From a bacterium (GTDB taxonomy: Bacteria; SZUA-79; Acidulodesulfobacterales; Acidulodesulfobacteraceae), in the NCBI GenBank assembly GCA_021813595.1, contig JAKAKF010000120.1:1-6319 (forward strand): a stretch of DNA of 6,319 nt, written 5' to 3'. Every line of letters starts with the position of its first letter. Position 1 is the first letter of the stretch. Position numbers and translations under genes: made by a program. Positions 5,448-6,319 of this stretch are shown one piece after another. Below the pieces are notes generated by a model. That model was not told where the DNA came from and made no database searches. It saw only the letters and a list, made by a program, of their open reading frames with translations.

Positions 5448-5918
5448 TTACATTGCGATTAGATAAGTATAACCTTCATTTATTTTTTTAAAAATCTGCA
5501 ATGTTCCGCTAGGAATTATTTTTATAAAATGCGGCATATTTTTGCGATTCACGCCGTTTAACATCAAAGCGTTGCCGCTGACCCTGAAGCTTACGCCTTT
5601 ACTTCTAAGCATATTAAGTAAACGATTGTATTTCTTATGCGAAACGGTTAAGAACTTTACGACGGGTCCGTAAAAAACTACCTGTATGGAATATTTTTTG
5701 CCTTCCGAATTAAGGTACTTTATTGCATGTTCCGCATTCAGCATGGAAATTCCTAACTGTTGTCCCGGCATATTGACGCCGGCAACTATTTTCACGGGTT
5801 TATTATAGTTTTTAAAAAATCCGCCGTAGTTATAATTTTGCATAGCAAACGCGGAAACCGAGCTAAAACCTAAAATAAGAATCGAAGCGGCTATTAAAAA
5901 TAACCTAATCTTAAACAT
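5448..5918 (-). CDS. Exported DsrE-family protein lacking cysteine
   Basis: A 156-residue protein. Residues 1-25 form a signal peptide (MFKIRLFLIAASILILGF core, Ala-Phe-Ala cut site), so it should act outside the cytoplasm. The mature part matches the DsrE/DsrF-like fold used in sulfur-transfer and sulfur-oxidation proteins: a first strand with VKIVAGVNMPGQQ, helix LNAEHAIKYLNSEGKKY, central strand IQVVFYGPVVKFLT, helix YNRLLNMLRSKGV, strand FRVSGNALMLNGV, and a C-terminal IIPSGTLQIFKKINEGYTYL. Many family members have a Cys in the position of Ser114 (FRVSGNAL). Here it is replaced and the whole protein has no Cys, so persulfide carriage is unlikely; a binding or structural role is inferred. 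ATG 5918 follows AGGGGG nine bases upstream. The Cys-rich peptide gene follows 100 bp later on the same strand, and the FmdB-type gene is divergent. Confidence 0.88.
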   Translation of the reverse strand: MFKIRLFLIAASILILGFSSVSAFAMQNYNYGGFFKNYNKPVKIVAGVNMPGQQLGISMLNAEHAIKYLNSEGKKYSIQVVFYGPVVKFLTVSHKKYNRLLNMLRSKGVSFRVSGNALMLNGVNRKNMPHFIKIIPSGTLQIFKKINEGYTYLIAM

Positions 5919-5962
5919 AAGCGTAATCCCCCTTTTAATTATTTATTAATTGTATTGTCTGT

Positions 5963-5992
5963 TTATAACCATTTATAATATAATATGTTCAA
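5963..5992 (-). promoter_or_regulatory. Possible sigma-70-type promoter of the DsrE-like gene
   Basis: On the minus strand TTGAAC (5992-5987) is followed after 18 bases by TTATAA (5968-5963), or TATAAA one base further on, about 45 bases before the ATG. The -35 matches four of six consensus bases. The local AT-richness weakens the case. Confidence 0.4.
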
Positions 5993-5995
5993 TAT

Positions 5996-6057
5996 ATTAT
6001 CGTTATTTTAAAATTTCTGTCGCGTAAGAGACATTTTCATAAATTCATTATCGTTAT
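5996..6057. repeat. 11-bp direct repeat in the divergent promoter region
   Basis: ATTATCGTTAT occurs at 5996-6006 and again at 6047-6057. The starts are 51 bp apart, close to five helical turns. One copy sits next to the possible -35 of the DsrE-like gene and the other overlaps the possible -10 of the FmdB-like gene. A shared regulator binding site is possible but unproven. Confidence 0.4.
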
Positions 6058-6060
6058 AAT
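6055..6060 (+). promoter_or_regulatory. Consensus -10 box upstream of the FmdB-type gene
   Basis: A perfect TATAAT lies 39 bases before the ATG at 6100. No convincing -35 is seen 16-18 bases upstream, so strength is uncertain. Confidence 0.4.
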
Positions 6061-6099
6061 ATAAAGATAGATTAATCAAAAAAGACCGGAGTTAAAAAA

Positions 6100-6306
6100 A
6101 TGCCTATTTATCAATATAAATGCCAAAAGTGCGGCAGGGATTTTGAAGTTTATCGAAGCAAGCTTTCCGAATTTTATAGGAAAACCTTTAAAACAAAAAA
6201 AGAGGTGCAATGCCCATCCTGTAAAACCAAAGACGTTATTCTTGCAAAAAAGGTTGAACTTAAGGAAGCGATTGCATGCGGCAAAACAGGCGGCGGTTTC
6301 GGGTGA
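6100..6306 (+). CDS. FmdB-family zinc-ribbon protein
   Basis: A complete 68-residue protein. The start MPIYQYKCQKCGRDFEV is the classic opening of the FmdB/regulatory zinc-ribbon family. Two Cys pairs, C8-x2-C11 and C38-x2-C41, should bind one zinc ion. A fifth Cys lies at 60 (IACGK), and the tail is Gly-rich (GGGFG). Family members are small cytoplasmic proteins, some linked to regulation of formamidase or amidase genes, but most have no tested role. The linker between the Cys pairs (about 26 residues, basic: SKLSEFYRKTFKTKKEVQ) seems longer than in many members. ATG 6100 has GGAG (6088-6091) eight bases upstream. It is divergent from the DsrE-like gene, and only 13 bases remain after its stop, so any operon partner is out of view. 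Confidence 0.92.
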   Translation: MPIYQYKCQKCGRDFEVYRSKLSEFYRKTFKTKKEVQCPSCKTKDVILAKKVELKEAIACGKTGGGFG

Positions 6307-6319
6307 GGCACATAAAACA

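Noticed and set aside
6018..6035. Minus-strand TGTCTCTTACGCGACAG resembling the end of an IS4-type element
   Set aside because: There is no matching second end, no transposase and no direct repeat in the window, so the likeness is too weak to call.

Overview
The window looks like a piece of an AT-rich, Gram-negative bacterial chromosome. It encodes an outer-membrane efflux protein, a periplasmic adaptor and two exported proteins that would act in the periplasm, and its proteins are rich in Lys, Ile and Asn. No marker gene fixes the taxon. The mix of a bacterial GH15 glucoamylase, a secreted DsrE-family protein, an FmdB zinc ribbon and a Cus/Czc-like efflux pair would suit an environmental sulfur- or metal-exposed deltaproteobacterium-like lineage, but that is a guess.

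Layout. Positions 1-1136 (+) hold the 3' part of a GH15 glucoamylase/glucodextranase-type hydrolase whose start lies outside the window. Positions 1137-1408 are non-coding and hold a long inverted-repeat element (about 1203-1346) flanked by a 10-bp direct repeat. Positions 1409-4046 (+) hold a tightly spaced pair: a TolC-like outer-membrane factor and a CusB/HlyD-type adaptor. The outer-membrane gene is split. Its signal peptide is in one frame and its body in the -1 frame, with the switch at a run of nine A that contains a correctly phased A_AAA_AAC slippery heptamer. No RND pump gene follows; a 15-bp perfect inverted repeat (4086-4146) and convergent genes come next.

Positions 4238-4762 (-) encode a small exported protein of unknown function. 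Positions 4763-5227 are an AT-rich gap with hairpins and a short tandem repeat. Positions 5228-5347 (-) encode a 39-residue peptide ending in a Cys-x2-Cys-x2-Cys cluster behind an exceptionally strong ribosome binding site. Positions 5448-5918 (-) encode an exported DsrE-family protein that has no cysteine. Positions 6100-6306 (+) encode an FmdB-type zinc-ribbon protein, divergent from the DsrE gene.

How they may work together. The outer-membrane factor and adaptor should form two parts of a tripartite efflux system whose inner-membrane pump is not present here. The DsrE-like gene and the Cys-rich peptide gene are collinear and 100 bp apart, so they may share a transcript that ends at the GC-rich hairpin at 5163-5205. 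The main points for a second look are the frameshift, the Cys-rich peptide (which could be a modified-peptide precursor or a metal-binding peptide) and the MITE-like element.
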